Notes: generated by a model from the letters alone, not told the origin. A stretch of 64,000 nucleotides of DNA from Eledone cirrhosa (GCA_964016885.1 OZ024743.1:73871473-73935472); one strand, 5' to 3'. Positions 14,248-25,998 are shown, numbered from the stretch's first letter. Program-made: numbers and translations.

Positions 14248-15662
14248 GATGATGATAATGATGGCCGCAAATTCATGTTAGAGAATTGCCATTGCCCGAT
14301 AAAATGCTCAAAAATTATGAGTCACATTTGTGGCTCTCTTAAAATTAGCCAAACACTTGCACACTTTGGCACTCACATGGCAACTGTAGGCTCCTCTGGG
14401 ACTTTCCACTGCTTGGTTCTGACTTATATGTTTTTTAAGACCTCCCATGCTTGCACATTCCTTACACCTTTTCAGATCATAACCTACATGAGGTCTACTG
14501 ATATGACTTTGTTCGTGTCTAATCAAACCAGCTTTGCTCAGGCAAACTCGACCACACTGACGGCAAACCAGATGCTGCTCAACAGCTGGCAGTTTAAAAA
14601 GTCCCCTTTCCTCACTTTCCTTTTCAGTGTTAGGTGTTCTCTTCGACGGGTTTCAAAGTGTTCACTTCCTGACTTGATCAAACGTCTCCACTTCACACGC
14701 TCCTCAGCCATTTCCCCCCCACACGTCAGTTGTTATTCCAACACAAGCCAAGGTGCCCATGACACAGTCCAGATACCGCATTTTTGTGTGGTCGTCGTCG
14801 TTGCTTTGGAATACGATCATCAGACATCCGGACCACGTGACAGTACCATTTCAACCGATGCCGAAAGATCATGCTATCTATACTCATGCACCTGTTCCGT
14901 TCGAGAACTTCCAAATCACTGACGAACATTTTCCATCGCACTCCAAGTATCTTACGAAGAGATTGTTGGTTAAACCTCTCCAGTTCCTTGAGGTGCTTTC
15001 TGTATGTGACCCATGTTTCACAAGCATAAAACAAAGAGATGACACAAATTAGATAGACCTTTACCTTGGTTTCAATGGCGGTACCTCATCTGGATCATAA
15101 ACGTTCATTCAACCGTCCAAAAGCATCACTGGCTTTCTTGATTCTTAAGGATATTTCATTATCATGTGTGCATGAATTGTTTAACGTTCTACCAAGGTAA
15201 ACGAACTTGTCAGCAACTTTTAGCCTATTTCCATACACGTACACACTTGGTGTAGTGTATTCTTTCCCTGGTGCTGGCTGATACATCACAACAGTCTTTT
15301 CCAAGCTTATTGTGAGGCCCAAAGCGCTGAAAGCTTCAGAAAAAGTGTTCATAATATGCTGAATGTAACTTTGTGAGTGTGCAAAAAGATCGCAGTCATC
15401 TGCATACAAAAACTCTCGGATTATAGATGTATGTTAATACCTTCGTACTTGCACCAAAGCGCCTGTTGTTGAACAACCTCCCTGAAGTGCGATACCTGAT
15501 GTAAACTCCATGCGAACAATTTTTCTTGAATGCCATGAGAAATGCTATCGTAAAATATAAGGAAAACAGAGTTGGAGCCGGAATGTCTCTTTGCTTCATT
15601 CCATTTTCAGCTGATATTGGTTCAGAGATACTGCCACCAATACTGACCCAAGCTGTCATCAT
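14246..15662 (-). pseudogene. 3' part of an APE-type, RTE-like LINE with C2H2 fingers
   Basis: Three minus-strand frames join into one protein. 15662-15396 covers RT motif B (NGMKQRDIPAPTLFSLYF, where the usual KQGC is KQRD). 15409-15095 starts at motif C (YADDCDLFAHS) and continues with GLTISLEKT, MYQPAPGK and KFVYLGRTLN. 15034-14726 gives YACETWVTY, NQQSLRKILGVRW and LKWYCHVVRM. Downstream, about 14500-14570, lies one clear C2H2 finger (CRQCGRVCLSKAGLIRHEQSH) and a second, decayed one. The YACETW..GHVVRM type is very common in molluscs, but its exact clade (RTE-like or other) is unresolved. The 3' tail is (ATC)n-like. The truncated 5' end abuts the TAA array at 15664. Confidence 0.85.
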
Positions 15663-15663
15663 A

Positions 15664-15670
15664 TAATAAT

Positions 15671-15706
<36 letters not shown>
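15664..15706 (+). repeat. (TAA)n array starting the long LINE chain
   Basis: About 14 TAA units with one TATTAA irregularity. It is the 5' flank of C2a. Confidence 0.95.
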
Positions 15707-15707
<1 letters not shown>

Positions 15708-15951
15708 TACTTATCGCAAATCCCAGGAAACCCGCGTATAGGAGAAATACAAAAGATAGTACTAATGGGAACTGCCCATATACTAAGGAAGATTCTGTCA
15801 ATATAAGTACATCACAAGTCTAAACACTAAAGATGCATGTGTGAATATGTATGTTCTTTCTTGAACATGGCGGACCTTGTTGTCTCTTGAGGTCACTGGT
15901 TGTGACTTGGTGATAACTCGTATGAACATAAAGCAAGATAAATGCAACTGT
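15708..15951 (+). pseudogene. Family C fragment C2a (last codons and 3' UTR)
   Basis: Starts at the codons for LSQIPGNPRIGEIQKIVLMGTAH, runs to the stop in ATATAAG (about 15805) and through the full 3' UTR to AAATGCAACTGT. It is severely 5'-truncated and almost identical to C2b and C3 in the shared part. TAA arrays lie on both sides. Confidence 0.93.
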
Positions 15952-15974
15952 AAGAATAATAATAATAATAATAA
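15952..15974 (+). repeat. (TAA)n linker between C2a and C2b
   Basis: AAGAATAATAATAATAATAA: the tail of C2a and 5' flank of C2b. Confidence 0.93.
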
Positions 15975-16568
15975 GATAATGTGTAAGCATTTTGACCTGC
16001 CCCATCAAAAGAATTGGTGGGAGCATCAACCACCTCCCATACTTGAAAAAGATCACATCTCAATCTTGTGGAACTTTAGCATCCAAACAGACCGAAAAAT
16101 AGATGCAAATAGACCTGATATAATATTGAAGGACTTTAAAAAGAGGGTATGCCTGCTAATTGATATGTCTGTTCCAATAGACAAGAATGTATCTATAAAA
16201 ACATTTGAAAAATTGAGCAAGTATAAGGACCTGGAGATAGAAATTGGAAAAATGTGGAAATTGAGAACTAAAACAATACCAGTGGTTGTAGGCGCTCTGG
16301 GAATGATACCTAAGGGGTCTAATGATTACTTATCGCAAATCCCAGGAAACCCGCGTATAGGAGAAATACAAAAGATAGTACTAATGGGAACTGCCCATAT
16401 ACTAAGGAAGATTCTGTCAATATAAGTACATCACAAGTCTAAACACTAAAGATGCATGTGTGAGTATGTATGTTGTTTCTTGAACATGGCGGACCTTGTT
16501 GTCTCTTGAGGTCACTGGTTGTGACTTGGTGATAACTCGTAGGAACATAAAGCAAGATAAATGCAACT

Positions 16569-16570
<2 letters not shown>
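15975..16570 (+). pseudogene. Family C fragment C2b (restriction-like endonuclease domain)
   Basis: Open from the truncated 5' end to a stop at 16423-16425, giving about 150 residues: MCKHFDLPHQKNWW, NRPDIILKDF, VCLLIDMSVPID, KYKDLEIEIGKMWKL, VVVGALGMIPKG and the conserved end AHILRKILSI. The CCHC finger and RT are missing because of 5' truncation. The 3' UTR ends AAATGCAACTGT. No stop lies inside the remaining frame, which suggests a young insertion. Confidence 0.93.

Positions 16571-16600
<30 letters not shown>
16571..16600 (+). repeat. (AAT)n array joining the 3' ends of C2b and B2
   Basis: Ten units. C2b ends here in plus sense, where it reads TAA; B2 ends here in minus sense, where it reads ATT. 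Confidence 0.95.
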
Positions 16601-16602
<2 letters not shown>

Positions 16603-16877
16603 TTTCATTTATTGGCCACAAGGGCCGATATATAGAGGACAATACAAAAGACTAGGACAGTGGGGTTTTACACAAAAATCGAGTAAACAATATGAATAAC
16701 AATAACAAAGTAACAAAAAAAAAGTAACAATAAAGTAACAAGAAAATTACAAGAAAAAATTCCCCAATAGGGGGGATAACCACCTAGGGTTCGCTCAGGT
16801 ACCCCACCAGTTTTGAACGACCCGACGCTTAGAGAACACCCTGGAAGGGAACCCCTCTCCTCTTCAAATTTACCTAC

Positions 16878-19613
16878 CTACAGCCGCATGACCAGAGTAG
16901 GCCCACTCACACGGGCCATTCTCGCCACATTCACCCACCTTTCAGCAAATGTATGTACTGGGGGAAGCACTTTTCTCTCCACTCTCACCTTCCTTTCCAA
17001 GTGAAACTTGAAAAAGTTGATGAGGGATTGGCCGAAGAGAAAAGTGTCTGTCTTCAGTCCTTTCAACCTCGTCGCTACTGCCACCAGACAGAGGAAAATT
17101 GCCTGCCCTTCCTGGCCAAAAGAAGGCGGCAGGTCGATCTTCACTATGGACTCGGCCGATAGCCGGATCCGTTCTACACGCGACAACAGCTGTTCGACAT
17201 AACTCCACAAGTCAGTAATGCACGGACACTGGACGAATGCGTGCAAAACGGTTTCGTCGCTCTGCGCGCATCTCGGGCAGGTCCGTCTGACAGCACTTCC
17301 GTGCCTGTAGAGTTTATCTCGAACCGGCAGTGCCCCCCGGTAGCACTGCCAAGCGAGGGATTTTTGGAAATTATCCATCGTCCCCGGTACAGACTGGTTA
17401 GTTCGACTTCGTTGACGCCCAGAGCCTCTCCGGGTGCGTCGTCGCACTTGCCCACCACTAATCCTCTATAGAACTCGAGAGTGGAAGTTCTACTGACAGC
17501 ATTTCCCGCCTGGTAGAGGGCAGTGAGGGCCTGGCAACATTCCAGATGCCAGTCACCCAGTCTCGGTCTCTTCTTGACCCAGGACTGCAACTCAGTCAAA
17601 GAAACGAACTGCGCAAAGGCCCGCCTGACAAACGGCGACCACACCTGTTCACCGTTTAAGCAGAATATCTGGAGATGCCGCAGCCACAGCGCGTGCCTGC
17701 GCAGATGGACCGCCTCACCAGCGGAACCTGACCCCTCCACAAGAATTTGAAGAAGAGCCGCTCCAAGATGGCGAGGCGCGAACGGGGGCAAGAGACGACA
17801 GTCAGACGGTAGTAGATGACGGACGCGATGTACGCATTTTCCACCTCCGCCCGACCTTTCAGTGATAGCTTCATCCCAGCCCATTTCTGGGTGAGACTGA
17901 CTACCCTGCCCGTCACCTCGTCCCAATTCTTATCCACCTGGAGGTCTGGCCCGAACCAAACCCCTAGCAACTTTACCGGTCCGTCCGTCCAGCGCCTAAC
18001 GACGTTGTTGGACGGTATGAACTTGCCTCTCCAGGTGCCGAGTTGCAAGCCCACTGACTTTTCCGGGTTAAGTTTTGCTCCCGTCAACCTTTCATATTCA
18101 TCCAATAAGTTGCCGACCACCTCGATTTCTGAGGTGTTCGACACCATCACGGTGATGTCGTCCGCATTAGCCGACACAGCCTTTCCGCGTCCCGGTTCAA
18201 GCGGGATGCCCTGCAACCGCTCCAGCTTCCGCAGTAAAGGCTCGAGAGTCAATACGTACAGAAGGGAGGAGAGAGGGCACCCTTGACGGACCAATCGGGA
18301 GACCTGAAACAGTTCCGAGAGGTGGCCATTAATTTTGACCATCAAGCAGGTGCCGCTGTGCATTGCAGCGATCCATCTTCTGAAGGCGGGGCCGAAGCCA
18401 GCCGCCTTGAGGACAGCCTCCAGGTACCGATGGTCGACCCTATCGAATGCTTTCGATTGATCTAAATTATCCAGAGCCCCACCGAAGCCAGGTTTACACC
18501 CTACCCTCTCTATTATGTACCGCATTAGGCGGAGGTTGTCGTGTATGAACCTGGTTGGGATTGCGAAAGTTTGCGCCTCCCCAACCGGATTCCCGACGAC
18601 AAGCGCCAACCTCTTGGCTAACACCCTGGCCAAAATCTTAAACTCTGTGTTGAGCAGAATTATGGGCCTGAAATTGTCTAATGTGTCCCTCTTGTTCTCG
18701 TCTTTCATTATCAGCGTCACTACGCCCCGGCTCACAGAACTGGGAATACTCCTGTTTTGCTGCCAGTTGCAGTAGAGGGCTTCGAGGAGATTGGAGAACA
18801 AGTCTGGCATATTTACGTAAAGCTCGTAGGGCAGACCATGTAAACCGGGTGACTTGCGCCTCATGCAGCCGACAAGGACATCCTGAATCTCGGCTGAAGT
18901 AATTGGCCTTTCGCAGCGCCAAGCGTCAGCCGTCGAGAGTTGCGGCAAGCAATCGAGGAAGGGACTGAAGTCCGCCACCATCTCTGACCCGTCACTTCCC
19001 CCGAACAACCGAACAAAATGTTGGCGAAAGGCCTCACACATCCTCTTGGAATCGCTCAGCTCGTGCCCGTCTCGGTCCGTCAGAGACCGAATCGTGGTTT
19101 TATTACCACGCTGCGCCTCTGCCACGCGGGCCCATCGAACAGCTTTGGTTCCCTCGTTTCTCAGAGCACGCGCCTTAGCTCTGACAATCTAACCTTCGTG
19201 TTTCGCATTGAAGAAATGGTCTAATGCCAGCACATCAGTTGCAATGCCACTACCAATAGCCTCGTCTAACTTATCTACCAACTCCCCCTCCTTTCTATTT
19301 TTCTCTAACGCTACTTCTTTGCTAAACTCTATCGACATTACTCTAATCTCTCTTTTGAGAGCCCCCCACCATCTATTGTTGACGACTCCCCCTGTCAACT
19401 TTTTCTTAACTAAATTGTTGACCTGGTCCCTGTAAGCCTTACGTGCCTGAAATGACATTTTTAGCTTCCAGTAACCAGGTCCTAACCTACGCGTCTTATC
19501 TAGGTCGACCATACAGATCACAAACTTGTGATCTGAATAGGCGACCGTTTCAAAACATGGACAGCTTACACTATTTCTGTCTATTTTCCTAATGAATATC
19601 CTGTCTATATACG
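16878..19613 (-). pseudogene. B2 ORF2, 3' part: RT and C-terminal domains
   Basis: The part of ORF2 downstream of the hAT. The long frame 19125-17656 (489 residues) covers the pre-RT block (RGNKTTIRSL, MRRKSPGLHGLPYELY) and the RT: NFRPIILLNTEFKILARV, KAFDRVDHRYLEAVL as motif A, VRQGCPLSSLLY as motif B. Motif C reads NADD instead of YADD (about 18154-18165), a TAT-to-AAT change that should kill polymerase activity. A frameshift near 17700 and another near 17420 separate the post-RT region and the C-terminal CCHC (CPRCAQSDETVLHAFVQC). 19521-19189 holds the segment between endonuclease and RT. The stop is at 16878. Confidence 0.9.
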
Positions 19614-19984
19614 ATCTAGATCAGTGGTCGCCAACCTTTCTAAAACCGAGGAACACTCTAAATATTTTGAATTCTTCACGGAACCTATATAATACAAAAC
19701 TTTTCAAAAAAAAATAATAAAGTATTTATTTATTTTAGTGTTTCATGCGTGTGTATGTAATCGAACACAATTAACTAGTGGCTTTTCTGCTGCTGCGCCT
19801 CATCAGTGAGTTTAGAAAATCGAGGTTCAACACTAGTTAATGCCAGTCTCATACACTCGTCAATTGCTGACAGTTTATTCATCTACTTTGTGCAGATTTC
19901 TACCAACTGCGAAAACCCTTCGCACAAGTAGCTAGATGGGAATAAAGTCAAATATTTCAATGCAAGTTGGCTGATTTCATTAAA

Positions 19985-21657
19985 CTACCCAATCAAGAAT
20001 AAGTCGATCCATAGTTCTTTCTTTCTGCTTTCGAATATCACTTTCAGGTCTTCGTTTGAATTCAAATCCATCAACTGATGTAAGCATTGTGCAGGTAGTA
20101 AATTCTTACAATTTTCAGCGTCATTTTCTGACACTAACTGCTCGATCTCGGTGAACGGGTTTTTTATCCATAAATTTCCGCTAACAATATCTTTTTCCAT
20201 CAAGTCAAAATAATCTGAAAAACTTGTGGAAAGCACATTTAAATGAGAAAGAATAATCTTCTTTAGATTGCTGGAGTCAAAATCTTCTCTCTTTTTAAGC
20301 TCTATTTCAAGGTTTGAAAGTAATGAGTAATTGTCCGATTCAATTCTTTTTATAAAGATGTTTAATTTTCATTGAAAATATGTAATAAAATTGATTGAAG
20401 TAAAAATATCTGCATTGTTACCCTGAAGACACTTATTTAGTTTGTTCAGTTCACCAAAAATGTCTACTAAATAAGCGAGTTGCACATTCCATTCATTGGT
20501 TTCTAATACACTTTCTCTTTCATCATTCTGTTTTTTTAGAAAAACTATTATTTCTTCTCTCAGTTCAAAAACTCTCTTCATAGCATCCCCAAAAGACAGC
20601 CAACGCACATCATTGTTCAATAACAATCTATTATAATTACTTCCAGAAGATTCACAAATAGATTCAAACATTCTAGAATTTTTTGCTCTTGCATGGATCA
20701 AATTGATAATGTTGACAATGTCTTTCAGCTGGACATTTAATATTTGAGCATCTCTGGCTTTGAATTTTTTTGAACACAAAACCTCTCAATGAATCCTACA
20801 ATGATTTGAAATACAATTTGGGGTCTGTTCTTTAATTTTTGCAATCAAACCAGAATTTTTACCAGTCATTGCAGCTGCTCCATCTGTTGTTATTGAAGTC
20901 AACTTGCTCCAAGATACACCATTTTTAAAAAAATACTCTTCAATTTTATTGAATATATCTTGACCTTTAGTTGTGCAGATAAAACAAATACTCTTCTACT
21001 AATTCTTTTTTATCAATTAATTTGCTATGTACAAACCGTACATAGCAAATTAATTGAGCCTTGTTATTAATATCCGTAGTTTCGTCCACTTGCAGACCAA
21101 AACATGTGCTTTTCTTTAGTGCAGTTAGTATCTGATTTTCTATATCAGAAGAAATATCAATTATCCTTCTTTTTACGGTATTTGCTGACAATGGTAACTG
21201 GTTTAATTTTTCTTTGTCCTTAATACTGCAGCTTTCAAAAAGATTTTCTGTAGCAATTTTTATACTTGGCAGAATTAACTGTTTTCCTAATGTAAATGGT
21301 TTCTTGTTTTTACCAATCAAATGTAAAATTTCAAAAGATGTTCTTGTTAAAGCTTTATTTCTATCTGACCTTTTACAAAACAAGTCAATGTGATTTTTTG
21401 ATGTTGTTTTTAAGCGAAGTAAAGTATTCCAGTGACTTGCTTTTATCATTGGTGTGATTAGTATCAAGGTGTCTTTTAAGTTTTGCAGGATTTAAACAGC
21501 TATTTGATAGAACTTTTGAACATAGCAAACACATGGGCTGATCTGGTGTATCTTTTTTAGTGTCAGCTTTTTGAAATCCATATCTAACATAATCATCACA
21601 CCACTGTCTAACCTTACTGCTGGTATCTAACTTCAGCTTCTTTGCAGTAGACATCAT
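19985..21657 (-). pseudogene. hAT transposase, ZBED-like (broken)
   Basis: Starts at ATG 21657: a lysine-rich N-terminus, then a BED-type finger (MCLLCSKVLSNSC..LKRHLDTNH; CX2C..HX4H). After a frameshift near 21400 the second block (to 20967) carries the RNase H-like region with GLQVDETTDINNKAQL, the first catalytic Asp region. It resembles the ZBED5/FAM200-like hAT group. A third block (20779-20369) holds DIVNIINLIHARAKNSRMF and NRLLLNNDVRWLSFG. The last piece (20236-19985) holds the C-terminal dimerisation-type sequence LIPA/LNSNEDLKVIFESR. Stops and frameshifts between blocks inactivate it. It lies inside TIRs and a target duplication, so it is a transposon gene and not a host ZBED gene. 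Confidence 0.88.
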
Positions 21658-22125
21658 ATCAAGGTTATTTATCTACAGTTAATATTTTTAATATGACATT
21701 AATAAACAAGAGAAATTAAGTTTTTTTTATTACAAAAAGTACTTAAATTAACTTTAATTTTAGATATTTGGAAAAACTTAACTAGTTAAAAAAGAATTTT
21801 AATTTTTAAAAATTGAAATTTCTCCATTTTAGGATGGCAAACATATTATTTAAAGTCTTATAATAATATTAAAATATTAGGGGTTACTGAAAAAGGTGCA
21901 AATTTATAAACAACTAGAAGAAATCTTTTTCAGAGTCCACCACTTCCTGCATATACTAATTTAGGGTCGTATTAAATATTATTGGTAATGTAAATATATT
22001 TAAATATCCGCCATACTAAAAGGTGCAAAAAATGCAAATCAGCTGATAGTGTAGAAGATGTGACGATGGTATTGGAAATTAATTCAGATATCTTCTATCT
22101 ATTTTGACTCAAAGTTAGATATAAT

Positions 22126-22219
22126 TGTTTCTACTTTAGGCACAAGGCCAGAAATTACCAAGTGCATTACTGGTACTTTATTTTATCGACCCCGTAAGGA
22201 TGAAAGGCAAAGTCAACCT
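22126..22219 (-). mobile_element. 5'-truncated SINE inside the hAT
   Basis: Minus-strand 3' part of the octopus SINE (TTGACTTTGCCTTTCATCC to AAAGTAGAAACA). It is flanked by a perfect 17-bp target duplication TCAAAGTTAGATATAAT (22109-22125 and 22220-22236). It lacks the tRNA-like head. Nesting order: LINE, then hAT, then SINE. Confidence 0.95.
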
Positions 22220-23123
22220 TCAAAGTTAGATATAATATAAGAAGGCTTTAGGCTGCCTTAAACATATATTAGATTGGAACAAATAAAGTTTAGTCAAATG
22301 TTTGTGGACATATATATATATTGTATAAAGTAATTTCTCAATTGTGAATGCATATGTCATCAAATGAATACATAATTGTGTGGCAAAGTTTATAGTGTAT
22401 GCATGGAATACAAAATTACCTTTGTTAGTAGTCGAAACTTTACAGGCGTTATATTTTCTGTGCAAAGTACAACAGAATGTAACGTGTTCTTATTTAGAAT
22501 TGTTTGTGGGACTGGATGCATGTTGAAAACGACTAGTAAGCGAGTTCACTCTGTGAGGAAACTTTAGGCGACTTTAAAGCTTTTGTGAGGACAGCAGATT
22601 AAAACGTGTTCTCTATTGAAAACATTCTACTGAACTTACGTTGTGAGAACAGCGAACTGACCCTGTCTCTCGGCTGAAAGACCTCGCTGAACTGAAGTTT
22701 TCAGTTTAAAGTTATGCTGTTATCGACCAACATTTACTTGTTCGTGATTGGTCAATTTCTAAGTTCAATTAGTGTATTATCAGTAGTAGTCAAATTCTCG
22801 GAATTCAGAAAACTTTGTCTTTCCAAGAATTGATGTGAAATTGAAAGTATTCAATTTTCACGAATCTCAGAACAGTGTTTTTCTGCTAATTCAAGTGAGA
22901 AACTGAAAGTAGTGTTTTCCACGAATTGGAGTGGAGAACCTGTGTACACTACAATAGTACTCGTTCATTTATACATTGCACCTTTAGCATTTTCTTTGCA
23001 CCTTTTTCAGAAAACCCAAAATATTATTGGTAATGTAAATATTTATTTTTTAAGGAACCCGGAGTTTGTATTACGGAACCCCAAGGTTCCGCGGAACCCA
23101 TGTTGGCGACCACTGATCTAGAT

Positions 23124-23710
23124 GACCCTATGCGGTTAGCCCAGGTCCACACTGGCGCATTAGGGAAATCTAGTCGGTACCTGTCAGACAGTTGGAACTG
23201 GCTGATCAGGTTCTTGAGGCTTTTACACCCCCCGCTCATATCGGATACTCCCACACAGTCCTAGCGTGCGTCTAAGATGCCGTTCCAGTCCCCCGCTAAC
23301 AGTAAATGGGGAGACGTACCCAGAAAGGCTTCCAGGCGTCTAAAGAAGTCCGGCCGTCCTTCCCCAGTAGGAGCATAGACGACCACCAGTCTAAAGGCAC
23401 CACCTTCATTATTGTTCACGTCCAGGACCACCAACTTTCCGTCCGGATCCCGGAAGATCGACCTTACCTCGAGACCCAGGCCTTTCCTAAACAGCACTGC
23501 CAACCCGCCTCCCATTCCCGGCCGGCTAACAGATGCAGAGATCTGATAGTCGTCGAAAATTGGGGCTAGTGCGCGCGTGTCGGAAATCCTGGCCTCGCTG
23601 ACTGCAATTACATCTATTTCTGTAGACCTCATGTCGTTGACCAGGTGACCCTGCTTCTAGGACGATCCCAGGCCTCGAACATTTAAACATCCTACTCTTA
23701 ATACGGCCAT
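23124..23710 (-). pseudogene. B2 ORF2, 5' part: apurinic-type endonuclease
   Basis: ATG at 23710 reads MAVLRVGCLNVRGLGSS, then a TAG (B3 has TGG), then KQGHLVND. The frame 23632-23261 gives EARIS (the catalytic motif is SETRIS in B3, so ET has become EA), VVYAPTGEGRPDFFRR and AGDWNGILDAR. 23254-23024 covers the next block up to the hAT (NAPVWTWANRIGSSR). The first stop and a frame break near 23260 inactivate it. The sequence resumes beyond the hAT at 19613. Confidence 0.88.
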
Positions 23711-23741
23711 GTTAGCAGGTTAAACAAAGAGAGAGGAAGGT

Positions 23742-25741
23742 TTACTTACCTTCCGGGCTCTTGTGAAGGTCGGGTTGTTCGACCTCCATAGTTAGTGGTG
23801 CTTCTTTTGGGAACCCCTTTAAAAGTCTTGAAGTGGGTTTTACGTTCGGGGTTCCCACGTCCCGAGGAAAGCTGTCCCGCATTTCTTTGAATATATCGAG
23901 CGACATTCGCACCAGAACCAAATCTTCCGGCACGCGAAATGTGCTCGATTTAAAAATGTCCCTCTCTTTTTGTATATTTTCACTTCGTGCTACGAGGGCC
24001 ATCATTTCCTTGTTGGCCCTCCTGACGAGCACAAAGTTTTGTATGTTTTGTTGGTGTGATTTTATTTGTTTGCGTGGCTGTGGTGGTGATGGTTTTGGTG
24101 GTGTTGTTTCGGTTGTATCTGTTTGTTGTGAGTGCGGTGTCTGTGGTTTCAGATATTTGTGTGTATATTTGTTCTTGCGTCTGTTTCGGTTGTTTGCGTT
24201 TGGGGGATTCTGGTAATGGTGATGGTGGTGTTGATGTTGGTGTTATTGGAGAGATGTTTGCGTGGGTGGTGTCTGCGTTTTTTATTGCGGGTGCTTTTGT
24301 GCTTTGTTGAGTTTTTATTTTTATTTTTGTGTTTCCTTTTTTGTATTTTGGGGGATTTTGGATTTCCCTCATTTTCACTACTGGTAGATGAGGGGTCTGT
24401 TTGTAAGTGTGTCTGTATGTATGTTTATGGTTTTATTGGTGTGTGTATTTTTTTTTTTGGGGGGGGGGGGGGGGATTTGACAGCTTTCCTCGTTTCCCTC
24501 CTGGGTGGTCAATGTTGGTGGTGGTCTTTCTATTGGTGTTGTTGTTGGTGGTTTTGCCGGTGCTGTTGTTGGTTGTGGTCCTCGTCCCGGCGTCGGCAGC
24601 AGTGGAGCCTTTCGTCCCCTTGCATCTTTCATCAGTTGAGGGCAGAAGGCTCGCAAATGGGTTTTTTCCCCACAAACAAAACAATGCGGCCTTTTGCCTT
24701 CGGTCATAATATGAATGACCGTCCCATACTGAAGGGGGATGTGATCCGGGATTGTCTTCACATTCTCGGGCCTGATCTGCAGAAGGATCTCCAGGTCAAC
24801 CCCGGACCAGTCCTCTCTGGCCGTTCTGGTCACTTCTATAGGGACTGTATTCGTCCCCTCCACAATCACACATCCCAGAAGCCACCACATGTCAAGTCCT
24901 GGTGTGATTCTGGAAATGCGGAGACGGGCCGTTCTGTTTCCCATGTGGGAGGAGTACATTATGACCTTGGTAGTTTTGCAAGGAGTCATAGCGTGTTTCA
25001 TAGCGAGGGCTTCTGACTTGAACAACACCGAAATGGTGCCGTACTGTCTGCCCCTCTCTATGTACTGGGTGTCTTCTCTGATGCACCTCAGCGCGACTTC
25101 GACATCTGCTTGTGGGATTAAAGCTGCCCTTTTGGTTTTTGCTGAGATGCATCTATAATGCACCGTTTTGCGCTCCATTGCCTCAATAGCTTCTACTGGG
25201 ACAGTTAAGTTGGCCCAAGTTTGCACTTGCTTGATGAGCTTCCATGCCTGGGCCAACTTTTCATCTTTGTTTGAGAGGTCCATGTTAAAGCATGACCTCT
25301 TTTTTGCTGCTGCCGCAGCGAAATTGTTCTTCTTGTTTTCGTTGGGGGTGTTGTTGTCGTTGTTCTTGTTGGTGTTGTTGTTAGCACTGTCGCTGTTATC
25401 ACTGTTGTCTTTGTTGCCACCGTTGTTCTCGGTGCAGTTGGTATTGTTGCTGTTGGTGTTGTCGTTATTTGTTTTCATGTTAGTGGTGTTGATATTGTTG
25501 TTGTATTTGTTTTTGTTTTTTTTGTTTTCTGTATTTTCGTTGTCGCTGTTACTGTCATTTTTTTCAAAATTAGAGTTCTTATTGGTATCGTTGTTGTCTT
25601 TGTTTACCTTGTTTGTGGTGGTGTTTGTGTTATCAATGTGTGTTAGTTTCGCTGTAGCGCTCCTCTCAACTTCTACGTCGTTGTCGCTCGACAGCCGACA
25701 TATCGCTGGGGGGGGGGGGGGGGGGGGCGTGTCTCAGCCAT
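23742..25741 (-). pseudogene. B2 ORF1, gag-like protein (frameshifted)
   Basis: Likely start ATG 25741 (MAETRP), followed by a C20 homopolymer that encodes a proline tract, then an Asn-rich low-complexity segment. With C20 the start is one base out of frame with the body. The body is a 366-codon open frame (25478-24378): an FNMDLSNKDEKLAQAWKL block, QYGTISVLFKSEALAMKH, ARLRISRITPGLDMWWLL, EDWSGVDLEILLQIRPENV, the CFVCGEKTHLRAFC knuckle (CX2CX4HX4C) and a Pro/Thr-rich tail. Frames at 24378-23980 and 24032-23742 continue the Thr-rich tail and a conserved C-terminal block (VRRANKEMMALVARSENI, RMSLDIFKEMRDSFPRDVG) to the end KSPEGK. It is the most complete ORF1 in the window. Confidence 0.85.
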
Positions 25742-25786
25742 GTTTTTTTATCTTCGTAAATTTTTTAACATGTAAAAACAAATTCA

Positions 25787-25839
25787 AATATTTGGGCCAA
25801 AAGGCCAAAATATTATACTTTCCCCTTCACGGGGCAAAG
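25787..25839 (-). promoter_or_regulatory. Two adjacent hairpins in the B2 5' UTR
   Basis: 25787-25814 folds as a 12-bp stem with one mismatch around TTTT (AATATTTTGGCC / GGCCCAAATATT in sense). 25818-25839 folds as CTTTGCCCC / GGGGAAAG. Both are conserved in B3 (46117-46169) with compensating differences. They precede the ORF1 ATG by about 50-100 bases. Function unknown. Confidence 0.6.
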
Positions 25840-25947
25840 TCTAAGGGCTTATATCCCTTACACAACAAGAAATATTTAACAACAAATAATTTTAACAGGC
25901 AAATAAAGCGACTTACTGTGAGCGAGCAAAATACGTCCGCTTAGACC

Positions 25948-25998
<51 letters not shown>
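25948..25998 (+). repeat. (AAT)n array between B2 5' end and A2 3' end
   Basis: 17 units. In the minus-strand sense of both neighbours it reads ATT. Confidence 0.97.

Larger units (their letters stand above)
19622..23115 (-). mobile_element. hAT DNA transposon nested in B2 ORF2
   Basis: Terminal inverted repeats CAGTGGTCGCCAAC match exactly at both ends. An 8-bp target duplication, ATCTAGAT, flanks it (19614-19621 and 23116-23123). TIRs starting CAG and 8-bp duplications are hAT hallmarks. The element is 3,494 bp and carries a broken transposase (21657 to about 19985) and a long 5' region (21660-23115) that contains a SINE insertion. AAAGGTGCAAA-type repeats recur at 21902, 22020 and inverted at 22995, possibly subterminal transposase sites. 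Confidence 0.96.
16601..25947 (-). mobile_element. Family B LINE, copy B2, full length, split by a hAT
   Basis: Runs from its 5' end at 25947 to its 3' end at 16601 (sense ends CCAATAAATGAAATC, then ATT). Total LINE length without the hAT is about 5.85 kb. Its order is: 5' UTR (25947-25742), ORF1, ORF2 and a 3' UTR of about 270 bp. A 3,494-bp hAT (19622-23115) with an 8-bp target duplication interrupts ORF2 between endonuclease subregions. (TAA)n arrays abut both ends. It is clearly homologous to B3 (46010-51036) along its whole length. Confidence 0.93.

Noticed and set aside
19985..21657. Possible host ZBED-type gene
   Set aside because: It lies inside hAT terminal inverted repeats with an 8-bp target duplication and has several frame breaks, so it is a transposon gene.
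24378..25016. Hydrophobic plus-strand frames (24132-25016, 25168-25944) resembling membrane proteins
   Set aside because: They are the antisense of the Asn/Thr/Pro-rich ORF1 of B2. GTT/GTG-rich complements give Leu/Val/Cys runs.
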